Shown: positions 9,919 through 19,535 of the stretch, in pieces
How positions within the stretch are numbered: the stretch's first letter is position 1
Layout of the letters: each line of letters opens with the position of its first letter
Origin: Clostridium gasigenes
Lineage (GTDB): Bacteria > Bacillota > Clostridia > Clostridiales > Clostridiaceae
NCBI RefSeq assembly: GCF_900104115.1
Contig: NZ_FNJM01000002.1
Span: forward strand, 1-64,000
Length of the DNA: 64,000 bases
Reading direction: 5' to 3'
The notes under the pieces: generated by a model
The model's input: only the letters and a program-made list of their open reading frames with translations
Told to the model about the DNA's origin: nothing
Database searches by the model: none
Made by a program: the position numbers and the translations under genes

Positions 9919-10854
9919 CTATATAGACTTAAGTCTACACATATACCTTTCTCTATATATCGTATTTAAGTTATATTTAACTATATACTCCTTGTTTTTA
10001 ATAACTCTTATTTTACTTGAAATTCTTCTATATTGTAATAAATATGAATAAAGCTTAGCTTTTATTTTTCCATACTTTGAATTTATTATCAAATTATAAT
10101 TTCCATCTGCAAATCCTATCCACAATCTTTTCAAATATTCCATATCTAATCTTTTTACATCAATAAGATGATATATCACCATTTTATTATTATATCCGAA
10201 TTTAAAACCTTTTGATTTCACGTATAAACACATTTCTGTATCTTCACAACTTGTTAAATTATCACTAGTTCTTCCTTTGCTTAAAAGCCAACCTTTTTCA
10301 GCTAACTCCTTAAGTGGTTCTGCTCTTATTACTAACCCTGCTCCAAAAGGAATTCTATATGGATGTTTTTTCTGAACAGCTCTTATATTATTAATCGAAT
10401 AATCAGTACATGCTAATCCTTGTAAAACATTTTTCAAAATTTTTTTCTGTTCTTGACTTAATTCCTCTTTTATCGAGGGTATTACAACTCCGTTAAAAGC
10501 TCCAACTGTATGGTTTTCAATTATATAGTTATTCGTACTAATTATCCAATTTGCTTCTAAAATATTATCATCATCAATAAATATTATCCATTCAGAATTA
10601 GAGTTTTCTATACCCTTTAATCTAGCATAGCTTAATCCTTGTTTAAGTTCCTTTATCGACTTAATTCTACTATCTCTTATAATATTATTGTTGATAATTT
10701 CTACCGTTTCTTCATTTGAATTATTATCAATAATTAAAAATTCTTTCACATATTCATTATAACCATTTTGATTAATGACACTTTCAACAACATCACTTAT
10801 TCTATTTCCACCATTATACGTGCACATTATAATTGAAAATTTTATATTTCCCAT
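9919..10854 (-). CDS. Family 2 glycosyltransferase
   Basis: About 311 residues from ATG 10854, which has GAGG nine bases upstream; the earlier in-frame ATG 10863 directly abuts that GAGG. Motifs include FSIIMCTYNGGNRI, FLIIDNNSNEET, IIFIDDDNILE (DxD-type) and GAGLVIRAEPLKELAEKG, then SCEDTEMCLYVKSKGFK. The insertion of about 40 residues (SIKEELSQEQKKILKN) before the acceptor region is typical of GT2 enzymes that extend surface polysaccharides. Confidence 0.87.
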   Translation of the reverse strand: MGNIKFSIIMCTYNGGNRISDVVESVINQNGYNEYVKEFLIIDNNSNEETVEIINNNIIRDSRIKSIKELKQGLSYARLKGIENSNSEWIIFIDDDNILEANWIISTNNYIIENHTVGAFNGVVIPSIKEELSQEQKKILKNVLQGLACTDYSINNIRAVQKKHPYRIPFGAGLVIRAEPLKELAEKGWLLSKGRTSDNLTSCEDTEMCLYVKSKGFKFGYNNKMVIYHLIDVKRLDMEYLKRLWIGFADGNYNLIINSKYGKIKAKLYSYLLQYRRISSKIRVIKNKEYIVKYNLNTIYRERYMCRLKSI

Positions 10855-10866
10855 ACTACCCATCCT

Positions 10867-12132
10867 CTAAATTATATTTGAAAATCTTTCAAGCGTATTA
10901 CTCCATCTATAATTTTCACTAATAAACTTCTTACCTTTTATAGATAACTCGTTATTCAGTTCTTTATCTTCTATTAAATTTAATACTATATTTGCAATTT
11001 TACTTATTTCATTTTCTACTATTAATCCTGACTTAGTATCAATTTTTATACCTTCAGCACCAATTGAATTTGTTATTACAGGAACTCCCATAGCAAGTGT
11101 TTCTAATATCTTAGTTTTTATACCTGATCCATAAGTTAAATAAGCTACAGATACTAGGCCTTGTTGTACATGCACTCTAATATCATCAACTTCACCTGTC
11201 ATAATTACATTTCTATTTGCCATTATTTTATTCATATAATTTTGATCATCACATTTCCCTACTATTTTAAATATAATTTCATTATCTTTATTTATTATAT
11301 CTTCAAGAACATTATTAATAAAAAACTCAACTGCTTTTTTATTATGTGAAATGTTCATATTTCCTAAGTATATTATTTCTTTCTTTTTTTCATTATTCAG
11401 CTCTTTAGAATAGTATTCATAATCCACACCTATAGTTACATAATCCGCTTTATCAAAACAACATAACTTATTATACTCTTCCGCTTCTATTGGTGATACA
11501 AAAATATATTTATCAAAATAATTCTTTAGTCTTATCTCATACTTCTCAAGCAAACCACATTCTAAATTTAATATCTTCTTCATAAATATATTAACATTTA
11601 ATATCCCTCTAAACCTTTTAGGAATTTTATTAATATATTCACCTATAGCTTCCCCACCCAATTCTTCACTTCCAAGTTGTCTCTTATATCTTTTAGATAA
11701 CAAATCATCCATATCCAATATCTTCTTAAAAGAATTTTCTTTACAATTAACTACATATTCTGCCATTCTTGCCATGTCACATATTATAATATCAGGTGTA
11801 TTTTCTTCTATATATTTATTAACTTGTTTTTGTGCATTTCTTGAATAATATAATGAAACTTGAATTGGCCACTTTCTTCTAATTATGCTGTTTATTAAAA
11901 CATTATATATTTTTTCTAATAGACTTGGCGTCTTTAAAACACCTTTTAAATTTATAAATTCAGGTTGATTATCTAAATGCTGTCTATCTCCACTGTCCAA
12001 AAATGTTAATATATCTATAGCACAATTAAATTTTTCATTAAGCCCTTTACAGTAATTATATAAAACAACTTTCCTTCCACCATTTACAGGATAAATTAAC
12101 CTTGTATTTATAAATAGAACTTTCTTTTTCAT
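10867..12132 (-). CDS. Family 4 glycosyltransferase
   Basis: 421 residues, ATG with AGGAG upstream and stop only 12 bases before the next gene. The N-terminus VLFINTRLIYPVNGGRKVVL is a GT4 acceptor-domain start; the C-terminal half has IIYLGNMNISHNKKAVEFF and GSGIKTKILETLAMGVPVIT, the donor-binding segment. It lies directly after fcl, so it is a reasonable candidate for the fucosyltransferase that would use GDP-L-fucose, but this is positional inference only. Confidence 0.87.
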   Translation of the reverse strand: MKKKVLFINTRLIYPVNGGRKVVLYNYCKGLNEKFNCAIDILTFLDSGDRQHLDNQPEFINLKGVLKTPSLLEKIYNVLINSIIRRKWPIQVSLYYSRNAQKQVNKYIEENTPDIIICDMARMAEYVVNCKENSFKKILDMDDLLSKRYKRQLGSEELGGEAIGEYINKIPKRFRGILNVNIFMKKILNLECGLLEKYEIRLKNYFDKYIFVSPIEAEEYNKLCCFDKADYVTIGVDYEYYSKELNNEKKKEIIYLGNMNISHNKKAVEFFINNVLEDIINKDNEIIFKIVGKCDDQNYMNKIMANRNVIMTGEVDDIRVHVQQGLVSVAYLTYGSGIKTKILETLAMGVPVITNSIGAEGIKIDTKSGLIVENEISKIANIVLNLIEDKELNNELSIKGKKFISENYRWSNTLERFSNII

Positions 12133-12133
12133 A

Positions 12134-13069
12134 TTATACTCCTTTATTGGTACTTAAATACGAATTGTAAGCAAGTTCAATTCCTGAATTCAAGCTTACC
12201 TTATGTTTCCATCCAAGTTCATTTAGCTTATGAACTGTTGTTAATTTTCTTGGAGTTCCATCTGGCATATTAGTATTAAATACTAATTCACCTTCAAACC
12301 CTACTACTTTTTTAACTGTTTCAGCAAGTCTTCTTATTGAAACTTCTTCTCCTGTTCCAATATTAACATGTTGTTCTTCACTATAGTTTTCCATTAAGAA
12401 TATACACGCATCAGCCATATCATCTACATATATAAATTCTCTAAGTGGTGTACCAGTTCCCCACACTTCAACTACTTCACTTCCACTTACTTTTGCTTCA
12501 TGGAACTTTCTAATTAATGCTGGTAACACATGAGAACTCTTTAAGTCAAAATTATCATTTGGTCCATATAGATTTGTTGGCATGCAGCTTATAAAGTTAT
12601 CTCCATATTGTCTTTTAAAGAACTTACACATTTCAAGCCCTGCTATTTTAGCTACTGCATAAGCTTCATTTGTTTCTTCTAGTGCTCCAGTTAAAAGACA
12701 CTCTTCTTTTATTGGTTGTGGAGCCATTTTAGGATATATACATGTACTTCCTAAGAATAATAGTTTTGCTACTTTAAAATCATGAGCAGCCTTTATAACA
12801 TTATTTTGAATCATTAAATTTTCATATATAAAATCTGCTGGATATGTATTATTAGCATGTATTCCACCAACTTTAGCGGCTGCCAAAAATACGTATTCTG
12901 GCTTTTCGGTTTCAAAAAACTCTCTTACTTGATTTTGATTAGTTAAATCTAATTCTTTATGAGTTCTAGAAATTATATTTGTAAATCCTCTTATTTCTAA
13001 CTTTCTAACTAATGCCGATCCTACTAAACCTCTATGTCCTGCAATATAAATTTTACTTTCTTTATTCAT
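12134..13069 (-). CDS. fcl: GDP-L-fucose synthase
   Basis: 311 residues. The NADP-binding [11 protein letters not shown] (10-20), the GSTCIYP block (Ser108), and the YxxxK catalytic pair YAVAK (Tyr137, Lys141) are intact, as is [13 protein letters not shown]. The enzyme epimerises and reduces GDP-4-keto-6-deoxy-mannose to GDP-L-fucose. Its usual partner gmd is just upstream, separated here by a gene relic. ATG with AAAGGTG upstream. Confidence 0.95.
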   Translation of the reverse strand: MNKESKIYIAGHRGLVGSALVRKLEIRGFTNIISRTHKELDLTNQNQVREFFETEKPEYVFLAAAKVGGIHANNTYPADFIYENLMIQNNVIKAAHDFKVAKLLFLGSTCIYPKMAPQPIKEECLLTGALEETNEAYAVAKIAGLEMCKFFKRQYGDNFISCMPTNLYGPNDNFDLKSSHVLPALIRKFHEAKVSGSEVVEVWGTGTPLREFIYVDDMADACIFLMENYSEEQHVNIGTGEEVSIRRLAETVKKVVGFEGELVFNTNMPDGTPRKLTTVHKLNELGWKHKVSLNSGIELAYNSYLSTNKGV

Positions 13070-13093
13070 AACTAAACACCTTTCTTTAAATAG

Positions 13094-13282
13094 TTATCTA
13101 TACTTATTTGCAATTTCTTTATAACTATTGTTAAATTTGTTTTCTTTATAGTTTGGCATCCGCTTTTCTAAACTTTCTAACATCTTTATTATCTTAAATA
13201 ACATAACATAACTAATAATAGGTATGTTTCTTGAATCATGACCAAACCCATATTCAGATATATAAAATGCTACTACATTCAC
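13094..13282 (-). pseudogene. Relic of a nucleotide-sugar glycosyltransferase-like gene between gmd and fcl
   Basis: A 62-codon frame starts at GTG 13282 overlapping the gmd TAG by one base. Its first 25 residues (VVAFYISEYGFGHDSRNIPII) match the N-terminal signature of GT-B proteins beginning FYISxHGFGHATR. The rest (KIIKMLESLEKRMPNYKENK...) looks like a C-terminal helix, as if the middle of a full-length gene had been deleted in frame. No good ribosome binding site is seen; expression by coupling to gmd is possible. Most likely a deletion remnant; a functional micro-protein cannot be excluded. Confidence 0.55.
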
Positions 13283-14364
13283 TACTTAGTAACTGCTGCT
13301 TCTTGTTTAGTTGCAAATTCTTTTGAACCTATACCAGCAATTTCTTTCATATCTTCCTCTACCATCATTTGTACTAGCCCTCTGAAACTAACTTTTCTCT
13401 CCCATCCAAGTTCTGTTTCAGCTTTAGTTGCATCGCCCCATAGAAGTTCAACTTCTGCTGGTCTGAAGTATCTTTCATTAATATCTACAAGTACTTTCCC
13501 TGTAGCTTTATCTATTCCCTTTTCCTCTACTCCAGTTCCTTCCCAAACTATTTCTACTCCAACTTCAGCAAACGCTAATTCTACGAATTCTCTTACTGTA
13601 TGAGTTTCGTTAGTTCCAAGTACGTAATCTTGTGGTTTTTCTTGTTGTAACATTCTCCACATACCTTCTACGTAATCCCCAGCAAATCCCCAATCTCTCT
13701 TTGTATCTATGTTTCCAAGTGATACCTTTTCTTGCTTTCCTGACATTATTGAAGCTACTGCCATTGTTACTTTTCTAGTAACGAAAGTTTCCCCCCTTCT
13801 TGGTGATTCATGGTTAAATAATATCCCATTACAAGCAAACATATTATATGATTCTCTGTAGTTTACTGTTATCCAATATGAATAAAGTTTAGCTACACCA
13901 TATGGGCTCTTTGGATAGAATGGAGTTGTTTCACTTTGTGGAGCTGTTTCTGGAATTCCACCAAATAACTCTGAAGTTGAGGCTTGATAAAACTTACACT
14001 TAACTCCTGATTCCCTTATTGCATCTAATAATCTTAAAGTACCTGTCCCTGTTGCTTCTGCTGTATATTCTGGAACTTCAAAACTTACTGCAACATGTGA
14101 TTGAGCTGCTAGGTTATATATTTCTTCTGGTTGTATTTTTTCTATTAATCTATTTAAGTTACTTGAATCTGTTAAATCTCCATGATGTAAGAATAAAGTC
14201 TTACCTCCAATTTCAGGATTTTCAAATAAATGATCTATTCTTCCTGTATTTATAGTACTATGTCTTCTAACTATTCCATGTACCTCATATCCTTTTTCTA
14301 TTAATAATTCTGCTAAATATGATCCATCCTGTCCTGTTATTCCTGTAATTAGTGCTTTTTTCAT
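13282..14364 (-). CDS. gmd: GDP-mannose 4,6-dehydratase
   Basis: 360 residues with [17 protein letters not shown] (NADP site), the catalytic Thr130-Ser-Glu132 in STSELFGG, and Tyr155-x3-Lys159 in YGVAK, plus [15 protein letters not shown] and [21 protein letters not shown]. It converts GDP-mannose to GDP-4-keto-6-deoxy-mannose for Fcl. Strong GGAGG before ATG. The gene is visibly more GC-rich than the glycosyltransferases around it, compatible with separate acquisition or stronger codon selection. Confidence 0.96.
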   Translation of the reverse strand: MKKALITGITGQDGSYLAELLIEKGYEVHGIVRRHSTINTGRIDHLFENPEIGGKTLFLHHGDLTDSSNLNRLIEKIQPEEIYNLAAQSHVAVSFEVPEYTAEATGTGTLRLLDAIRESGVKCKFYQASTSELFGGIPETAPQSETTPFYPKSPYGVAKLYSYWITVNYRESYNMFACNGILFNHESPRRGETFVTRKVTMAVASIMSGKQEKVSLGNIDTKRDWGFAGDYVEGMWRMLQQEKPQDYVLGTNETHTVREFVELAFAEVGVEIVWEGTGVEEKGIDKATGKVLVDINERYFRPAEVELLWGDATKAETELGWERKVSFRGLVQMMVEEDMKEIAGIGSKEFATKQEAAVTK

Positions 14365-14382
14365 TATTGTACCTCCAAAATT

Positions 14383-15429
14383 TTATACTATTGATTTTAA
14401 TTTTTTTATATTTGAAACATTTTCTTTGTTACCAATTATTATTTGTCCATTGTTTTCTATAACATAAATCCCACTTAATCCATCAATTATTACCTTTTGA
14501 TTAGATGCAATTACTAAGTTATCTTGGGAATCAATACTATTTATATTTCCTACATGTATATTTCCCATAGTATCCCTTTCTCTATACCTTTCAATTGCCT
14601 CCCAACTTCCAACATCATCCCAACCTATTTCACTAGGAACAACATATATCTCATTAGATTTCTCTAATATTCCATAATCAATTGAAATACTATCCGTCTT
14701 ACCATATTCATTATTTATAAGTATTTGTAACTCTTCTTCTTTTACATCTTCTATTCCCTTAATAGCCTCATATGTATTCGGTAAATAAGTCTTTATCTCA
14801 TTTAATATATTTTCTATATTCCATAAGAACATTCCACCATTCCATAAATAAGAACCATTTTCTAAGTAAGTCTTTGCAGTTTCTAAATTTGGCTTTTCCA
14901 CAAATTTTTCTACTTTTATTACACTATTTCCTCTTATCTTTAACCCTTCGTTACCATACTTTATATAACCATATCCTATTTCAGGTCTATCTGGCTTCAT
15001 ACCTAATGTAACTATTGCCTTTTTATTTTCTTTTAAATATTCATTTGAAATTTCTATAATCTCTCTAAACTTCTCTTCATTTCTTATTAAATGATCAGCA
15101 GGAAGAACTACCATATTTGCATTTTTATAATATTTTTTAATAACCAGCGCTGAGAGCGCGATACAAGGTGCTGTATTTCTTCCTTGTGGTTCAACTATTA
15201 TATTTCTATCTGGAATCTCTGGTAATTGTTCTTTTACTAAATCAACATAAATAGCCGCAGTACAAACAAATACTCTCTCTATTGGTATTATAGGAATAAT
15301 TCTATTTACAGTTGTTTGTATCATAGTTTCCTCACCTATAAGATTTAAGAACTGTTTAGGCTTTTTCTCTGTTGATAAAGGCCAAAATCTTGTTCCCTTA
15401 CCACCAGCCATAATTAAAGCGCATAGCAT
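14383..15429 (-). CDS. manC: Mannose-1-phosphate guanylyltransferase
   Basis: Start ATG 15429 is chosen because GGGGGAA lies just upstream; an in-frame ATG at 15477 would add 16 residues and overlap the previous gene. The product (348 residues) opens LCALIMAGGKGTRFWPLST with the nucleotidyltransferase signature, then KPKQFLNL, VEKP and YLWNGGMFLWN. It lacks the fused phosphomannose isomerase domain of bifunctional ManC enzymes; isomerase activity is probably supplied by the separate manA at 37725. It makes GDP-mannose for Gmd. Confidence 0.93.
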   Translation of the reverse strand: MLCALIMAGGKGTRFWPLSTEKKPKQFLNLIGEETMIQTTVNRIIPIIPIERVFVCTAAIYVDLVKEQLPEIPDRNIIVEPQGRNTAPCIALSALVIKKYYKNANMVVLPADHLIRNEEKFREIIEISNEYLKENKKAIVTLGMKPDRPEIGYGYIKYGNEGLKIRGNSVIKVEKFVEKPNLETAKTYLENGSYLWNGGMFLWNIENILNEIKTYLPNTYEAIKGIEDVKEEELQILINNEYGKTDSISIDYGILEKSNEIYVVPSEIGWDDVGSWEAIERYRERDTMGNIHVGNINSIDSQDNLVIASNQKVIIDGLSGIYVIENNGQIIIGNKENVSNIKKLKSIV

Positions 15430-15445
15430 CTTGTCTTCCCCCTTA

Positions 15446-16114
15446 TTAATGTGCATTTTCATCTCCAAATAAAACAAAAAACGTCCTAACTATCAACTTA
15501 ATATCAAGTAAAAAGTTCCTATCATTCACATAATCTAAATCTAATTGCATCCACTGCTCAAAATCTATATTATTTCTACCAGACACTTGCCAATAGCAAG
15601 TTAACCCTGGTTTCACTTCTAATCTTTTTAACATCCAAGATTCAAACTTTTCTACTTCCTTTGGAAGGCTTGGCCTTGGTCCTACTAAACTCATTTCGCC
15701 CTTTAGCACATTTATAAGTTGTGGCAGTTCATCTATACTTGTTTTTCTTATAAATTTACCTGTTTTTGTTATTCTAGGGTCTTCTTTCATTTTGAACATT
15801 GGTCCTGACATTTCGTTTTGTTCTAATAGTTTTTTCTTTAATTCTTCCGCATTAGGTACCATTGACCTAAATTTATACATCTCAAACTTCCTACCTTTTA
15901 ATCCTATTCTCTTTTGAGAAAATATAATTGGTCCTTTTGATTCTATTCTTATTAAAATCCCTATAATTACAATTAGTGGACTTAATACTATTAATCCTAT
16001 TAAAGATGCGACTATATCCAAAGCTCTTTTTGAAAATAAGTATAATTTATTTTCATTTTCTATAGTCACTTCTATTTGTTGTATTATTTCTGTATTTAAA
16101 TCAACCTTTTCCAA
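15446..16114 (-). CDS. Undecaprenyl-phosphate sugar phosphotransferase (priming transferase)
   Basis: 222 residues, TTG start with a GGGG stretch upstream. The short form of the bacterial sugar transferase family: one hydrophobic hairpin at residues 30-55, then SQKRIGLKGRKFEMYKFRSM, RKTSIDELPQLINVLKGEMS, VGPRPSLP and CYWQVSGRN. It starts each repeat unit by moving a hexose-1-phosphate from a UDP-sugar onto undecaprenyl phosphate. It follows cpsB as in many Firmicute capsule operons. The first sugar (Glc, Gal or an N-acetylated one) cannot be read from the sequence. Confidence 0.92.
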   Translation of the reverse strand: MEKVDLNTEIIQQIEVTIENENKLYLFSKRALDIVASLIGLIVLSPLIVIIGILIRIESKGPIIFSQKRIGLKGRKFEMYKFRSMVPNAEELKKKLLEQNEMSGPMFKMKEDPRITKTGKFIRKTSIDELPQLINVLKGEMSLVGPRPSLPKEVEKFESWMLKRLEVKPGLTCYWQVSGRNNIDFEQWMQLDLDYVNDRNFLLDIKLIVRTFFVLFGDENAH

Positions 16115-16142
16115 AAAATACCCCGTCCCTTCATTTTACTAA

Positions 16143-16916
16143 CTAACCAAAAATTTTCCCTAAAAACCCTTTTTTCTTCTCTTTTATTGTTATCCCCATA
16201 AAACTTATTTCTTTATTTTCTATAGCCGCTTGTCCATTCTCTTTGAATATATTTACATATTCACTATTAATCTTCCTTGTAGCAGTTATTCCATCAGTTA
16301 AATTAGTATCTCTTTTTTCATCTCTGTGCCCATCAGAACCTATAAAGCTATATAATTTATTTTCTAAAAACATTTCTGCTGTTTTTTTCACATCTTTCCC
16401 AAAATACCCCACCAAACTTCCTGAGTTTAATTGGAATAGGAATCCTTCTTTTATAAACTTATTTATTAATATTGGGTTCTTTATAAATGGAATATAACGT
16501 TCCGGATGTGCAAGTATTGGTACGAGTCCTTTTAACTGCAACTCATATATATTATCTACAACTTCCGAAATGTTAAACTCTTTTATTGGAAGCTCTATTA
16601 ACATATATCTCGAATCATTTATTGTGCTTATAAACCCTTCATTATAATGGTCTAGAATATTTTCTGAGTAGTAAACTTCTTGTCCACTATATATTTCAAT
16701 ATTTATATTATTTTCTTTTGCAAGAGTTTTAACATCTTCCAATCTTTCGCGAACTTCAGCAGTTGAAGCTTCCCACACTCCCCTATAGAAGTGTGGCGTG
16801 GCTACTATTTTAGTTGTTCCATTTACTTCGGCTATTTTAAGCATATTAAGTGTCATATCTTTTGATTTTGATCCATCATCTATATTCCATATTATGTGTG
16901 AATGTAAATCTACCAT
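16143..16916 (-). CDS. cpsB: PHP-family protein-tyrosine phosphatase CpsB/YwqE
   Basis: 257 residues. Metal-binding PHP motifs are intact: DLHSHIIWNIDDGSKS at the start, TPHFY, GQEVYY, LAHPERY, and FIGSDGHRDEKR. The family dephosphorylates the C-terminal tyrosines of CpsD, coupling polymer length to phosphorylation. Its ATG overlaps the cpsD stop (TAATG). Confidence 0.93.
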   Translation of the reverse strand: MVDLHSHIIWNIDDGSKSKDMTLNMLKIAEVNGTTKIVATPHFYRGVWEASTAEVRERLEDVKTLAKENNINIEIYSGQEVYYSENILDHYNEGFISTINDSRYMLIELPIKEFNISEVVDNIYELQLKGLVPILAHPERYIPFIKNPILINKFIKEGFLFQLNSGSLVGYFGKDVKKTAEMFLENKLYSFIGSDGHRDEKRDTNLTDGITATRKINSEYVNIFKENGQAAIENKEISFMGITIKEKKKGFLGKIFG

Positions 16917-17572
16917 TACTTTTTCTCCCCATAATAGTAATAATACTTATTTCTTTTATTATCTACACCATTAAGAACAGTTCCAATTATATGTGCATTA
17001 ACTTTCTTAAGTAAATTAATTGAATTTTGAACTGATTCTTTTTTTGTCTTTTCTGCTTTAACCACAAGTATTACACCATCTGCTTTTGCTCCCAATATTT
17101 GCGAATCTGTTACTGCTTGAATAGGTGGCGTATCTAAAATAATATAATCGAATATTCCTTGAAGTTCATTAAGCAGTGCTGTCATGGCTTTTGAACCTAA
17201 CATTTCTGATGGGTTTGGTGGTATTTTTCCTGATGTTAAAACAGTTATATTTTTCTTATATCTGGTTGCTGCATTTTCTATAACTTCTCGTCCTATAAGA
17301 ACATCTGATAACCCCATAATATTTGATATTTTAAACCTTTTGTGTAAACTTGGTTTTCTTAAATCACAATCTATTAAAATAACTTTTTTTTCCCCTTGTG
17401 CAAGAGACATTGCAAGGTTTCCTGCTGTTGTTGATTTCCCTTCACCAGGTTCTGAGCTTGTAACAACAATTACTTTATATTCTTTATCAAATGAAGAATA
17501 TTGAAGGTTTGTTCTTAAAGTTCTATAGCTTTCTGCTGCTATTGATTTTGGCTTTGTTTCTACTATAAACAT
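16916..17572 (-). CDS. cpsD: Capsule tyrosine kinase CpsD/CapB
   Basis: 218 residues with Walker A SEPGEGKSTTAGN (about 40-52), A-prime ILIDCDLRKPS and Walker B YIILDTPPIQ. The C-terminus carries five consecutive tyrosines (KYYYYYGEKK), the autophosphorylation cluster. It needs a membrane adaptor of the CpsC/Wzz type, encoded 14 bases upstream. Regulates EPS chain length and export. Confidence 0.94.
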   Translation of the reverse strand: MFIVETKPKSIAAESYRTLRTNLQYSSFDKEYKVIVVTSSEPGEGKSTTAGNLAMSLAQGEKKVILIDCDLRKPSLHKRFKISNIMGLSDVLIGREVIENAATRYKKNITVLTSGKIPPNPSEMLGSKAMTALLNELQGIFDYIILDTPPIQAVTDSQILGAKADGVILVVKAEKTKKESVQNSINLLKKVNAHIIGTVLNGVDNKRNKYYYYYGEKK

Positions 17573-17586
17573 ATCTTCTTCCTCCT

Positions 17587-18273
17587 CTAATCTTCATCTA
17601 TATTTGGTATAACACCTAAAACTGGTATTTCTAAGGCTCTTTCAAGTTCCTCTTTGCTTTTAAATGTATTATCTAAGAATTCTAAAAGGAAAGCTAAGCC
17701 CATGCTTACCATTAATCCTAAAAGAAATGCAATTGCTATGTTCATTTTTTTATTTGGACTAACTGGATTTTCTGGAAGCTCTACAGTTTCAATAATTCTT
17801 ATGTTACCATTTGGAACTAATTCCTTTGAAGTAATTATAAATTCATCTGTTAATGCTTCAATTATTTGCTTAGCATCATAATTGTTACCAGTCTTAAATT
17901 TTATTTGTAAAACTTGAGTATCTGCAACTGGAACAACTGTTATTCCTCCAAGTACATCCCCTTCATTCAAATCTGTTCTAACATTTTCTAAAGCTCTATT
18001 TACTAAATCCTTAGTTTTTATTGTTTCTGAATATGTCTTCATAAGTTTTTGATACATTTGTATATCATTACTATTATAAGCTTCACCTTTTCCTTCTTCT
18101 TTACCTATAAAAACTTTAGTGCTCGCTTCATATTGTGGTTTAATTAAAAAGAAACTTACTAGCCCAGATGTTAATGTAGCTATTAAAGTAATTAAAACTA
18201 TCATTATCCATCTTTTCTTAAGCGCTTCTATTAAGTCACCAATTCTTATTACTTCTTCTTCCAATATTTTCAC
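17587..18273 (-). CDS. Wzz/CpsC-like chain-length determinant and kinase adaptor (copy 1)
   Basis: About 228 residues with a transmembrane helix near 20-42, an extracytoplasmic domain (YEASTKVFIGKEEG), the proline-rich PENPVSPNKKMN and a second helix near 178-198 leading to LLEFLDNTF and ending VLGVIPNIDED. GTG 18273 almost touches the AGGAG; a TTG three codons later has better spacing. It has its own extended -10 promoter and is a paralogue of the next gene upstream. Confidence 0.9.
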   Translation of the reverse strand: MKILEEEVIRIGDLIEALKKRWIMIVLITLIATLTSGLVSFFLIKPQYEASTKVFIGKEEGKGEAYNSNDIQMYQKLMKTYSETIKTKDLVNRALENVRTDLNEGDVLGGITVVPVADTQVLQIKFKTGNNYDAKQIIEALTDEFIITSKELVPNGNIRIIETVELPENPVSPNKKMNIAIAFLLGLMVSMGLAFLLEFLDNTFKSKEELERALEIPVLGVIPNIDED

Positions 18274-18315
18274 TCTCCTGTTTAATTTTCTTCAATTTTT
18301 GCTTATATTTCCTTC

Positions 18316-18324
18316 ATTATAACA
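18316..18324 (-). promoter_or_regulatory. Extended -10 promoter for wzz copy 1
   Basis: On the minus strand TGTTATAAT followed by GAAGG lies 43 bases before the start. No good -35 box; a TGnTATAAT extended -10 can work alone. The same element precedes the paralogue at 19192-19200. Confidence 0.5.
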
Positions 18325-18467
18325 TCTATACTTATATTTTTATACCTTTACAATATATATTTTCGCAAATTTAGACAAACATCTTTAAACACAAACACAT
18401 CTTTATAATTTGCATAGAATCTTTAATTATTTATAATAATCTTAATAATAGTGACTACTTAGTTTTT

Positions 18468-19148
18468 CTAATCTTCATCTATATTTGGTATAACCCCTAT
18501 AACTGCTATTTCTAATTCTCTTTCCATTTGATCTTTTGAGTTAAAAGTATCATCTAAAAATTCTAATAAAAAGGCTAGTCCTATTCCTACCATTAACCCA
18601 AGTAAAACTGCAATTGTAATATTCATTTTTTTATTTGGACTAACTGGATTTTTAGGAACTTGTACATCTTCTAATATTTGAATGTTTCCATTAGGAACTA
18701 ATTCACTAGATAACTCTATAAATTTGTCTGTAATGGAACTTACTATTTTTTTTGCATCATTTGGCATTTCACTCTTAAACTTTATTTGTAATATTTGAGT
18801 GTCTGCTAGTGGAACTATAGTTAAGTTGCTTAAAAGTTCTTCTGGCTTTATGTCAACATTTGAGTCTTTAATTGCTGCCTTAGCTAAATCTTTTGTTTTA
18901 ATAATTTCAGAATATGTTTTCAAAAGTTTTTGATACATAATTATCTCATTATTATCATAAGCTTTAACTTTAGCTTTTGTTTCTTCTTTTCCTATAAACA
19001 CTTTAGTACCAGTCTCATATTGTGGCTTAATTAAGAAAAATGTTCCTATTGCAGATAACAAGGTAGCTGTTAGGGTACATATAAGTATTAATTTCCACCT
19101 TTTTTTAAAAGTATCTAAAAGTTCTTGTATATTTATATTCGTTTTCAT
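18468..19148 (-). CDS. Wzz/CpsC-like chain-length determinant (copy 2)
   Basis: 226 residues from ATG 19148, where GGGGG lies four bases upstream (an in-frame ATG at 19193 would add 15 residues). Same architecture as copy 1: helix near 20-40, KPQYETGTKVFIGKEE, VPKNPVSPNKKMN, second helix, LLEFLDDTFNSK, and the identical end IPNIDED. It is the first gene of the EPS operon. Two copies in a row could set two chain-length classes or serve different kinases, an inference. Confidence 0.9.
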   Translation of the reverse strand: MKTNINIQELLDTFKKRWKLILICTLTATLLSAIGTFFLIKPQYETGTKVFIGKEETKAKVKAYDNNEIIMYQKLLKTYSEIIKTKDLAKAAIKDSNVDIKPEELLSNLTIVPLADTQILQIKFKSEMPNDAKKIVSSITDKFIELSSELVPNGNIQILEDVQVPKNPVSPNKKMNITIAVLLGLMVGIGLAFLLEFLDDTFNSKDQMERELEIAVIGVIPNIDED

Positions 19149-19191
19149 AATTCCCCCTAAGATTCTCATCTGTTTAATTGCAATGATATTC

Positions 19192-19200
19192 ATTATAACA
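19192..19200 (-). promoter_or_regulatory. Extended -10 promoter of the EPS operon
   Basis: TGTTATAAT on the minus strand, 43 bases before the first EPS gene, in a very AT-rich 342-base gap (19194-19535) that otherwise holds only the palindrome at 19372-19403. Confidence 0.5.
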
Positions 19201-19371
19201 TAAATTAAAATAAATGTTTTTGAACTAATTAGTCTAAATTTAAATTATTTCAAATTATTTCATTTTATATTTTTAAAAAAATTTGATTTTTTCGATTTAT
19301 TTTTTTGATTTATTTAAAAATGTATTTATATTCTATATTTTAAATTAGTTATTAAATAAAATTGTTTTTTT

Positions 19372-19403
19372 ATTTACAAAAGGACTTTAGTCCTTTTGTA
19401 AAT
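19372..19403. promoter_or_regulatory. Perfect 15-bp inverted repeat upstream of the EPS operon
   Basis: Arms 19372-19386 and 19389-19403 (core ACAAAAGGACT / AGTCCTTTTGT) with a 2-base loop. On the minus strand it is followed by A-rich, not U-rich, sequence, so it is not a standard terminator for the gene at 19536. It could be an operator or an RNA structure about 170 bases upstream of the EPS promoter. Confidence 0.4.
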
Positions 19404-19535
19404 TGTCGCTTTTTGTATTGTTATTGTTTTCACCTTTCAAATCTACTTTTTAAATTTAATTGTGTTTTTTTCTATCAAATTATTATTATTACTGAAAAGT
19501 TAACACTTTGTTCATTTTATTATTTGTTATATATA

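Noticed and set aside
13238..13603. 121-codon plus-strand open frame over gmd
   Set aside because: Antisense shadow of a well-supported gene, no SD, no family resemblance.
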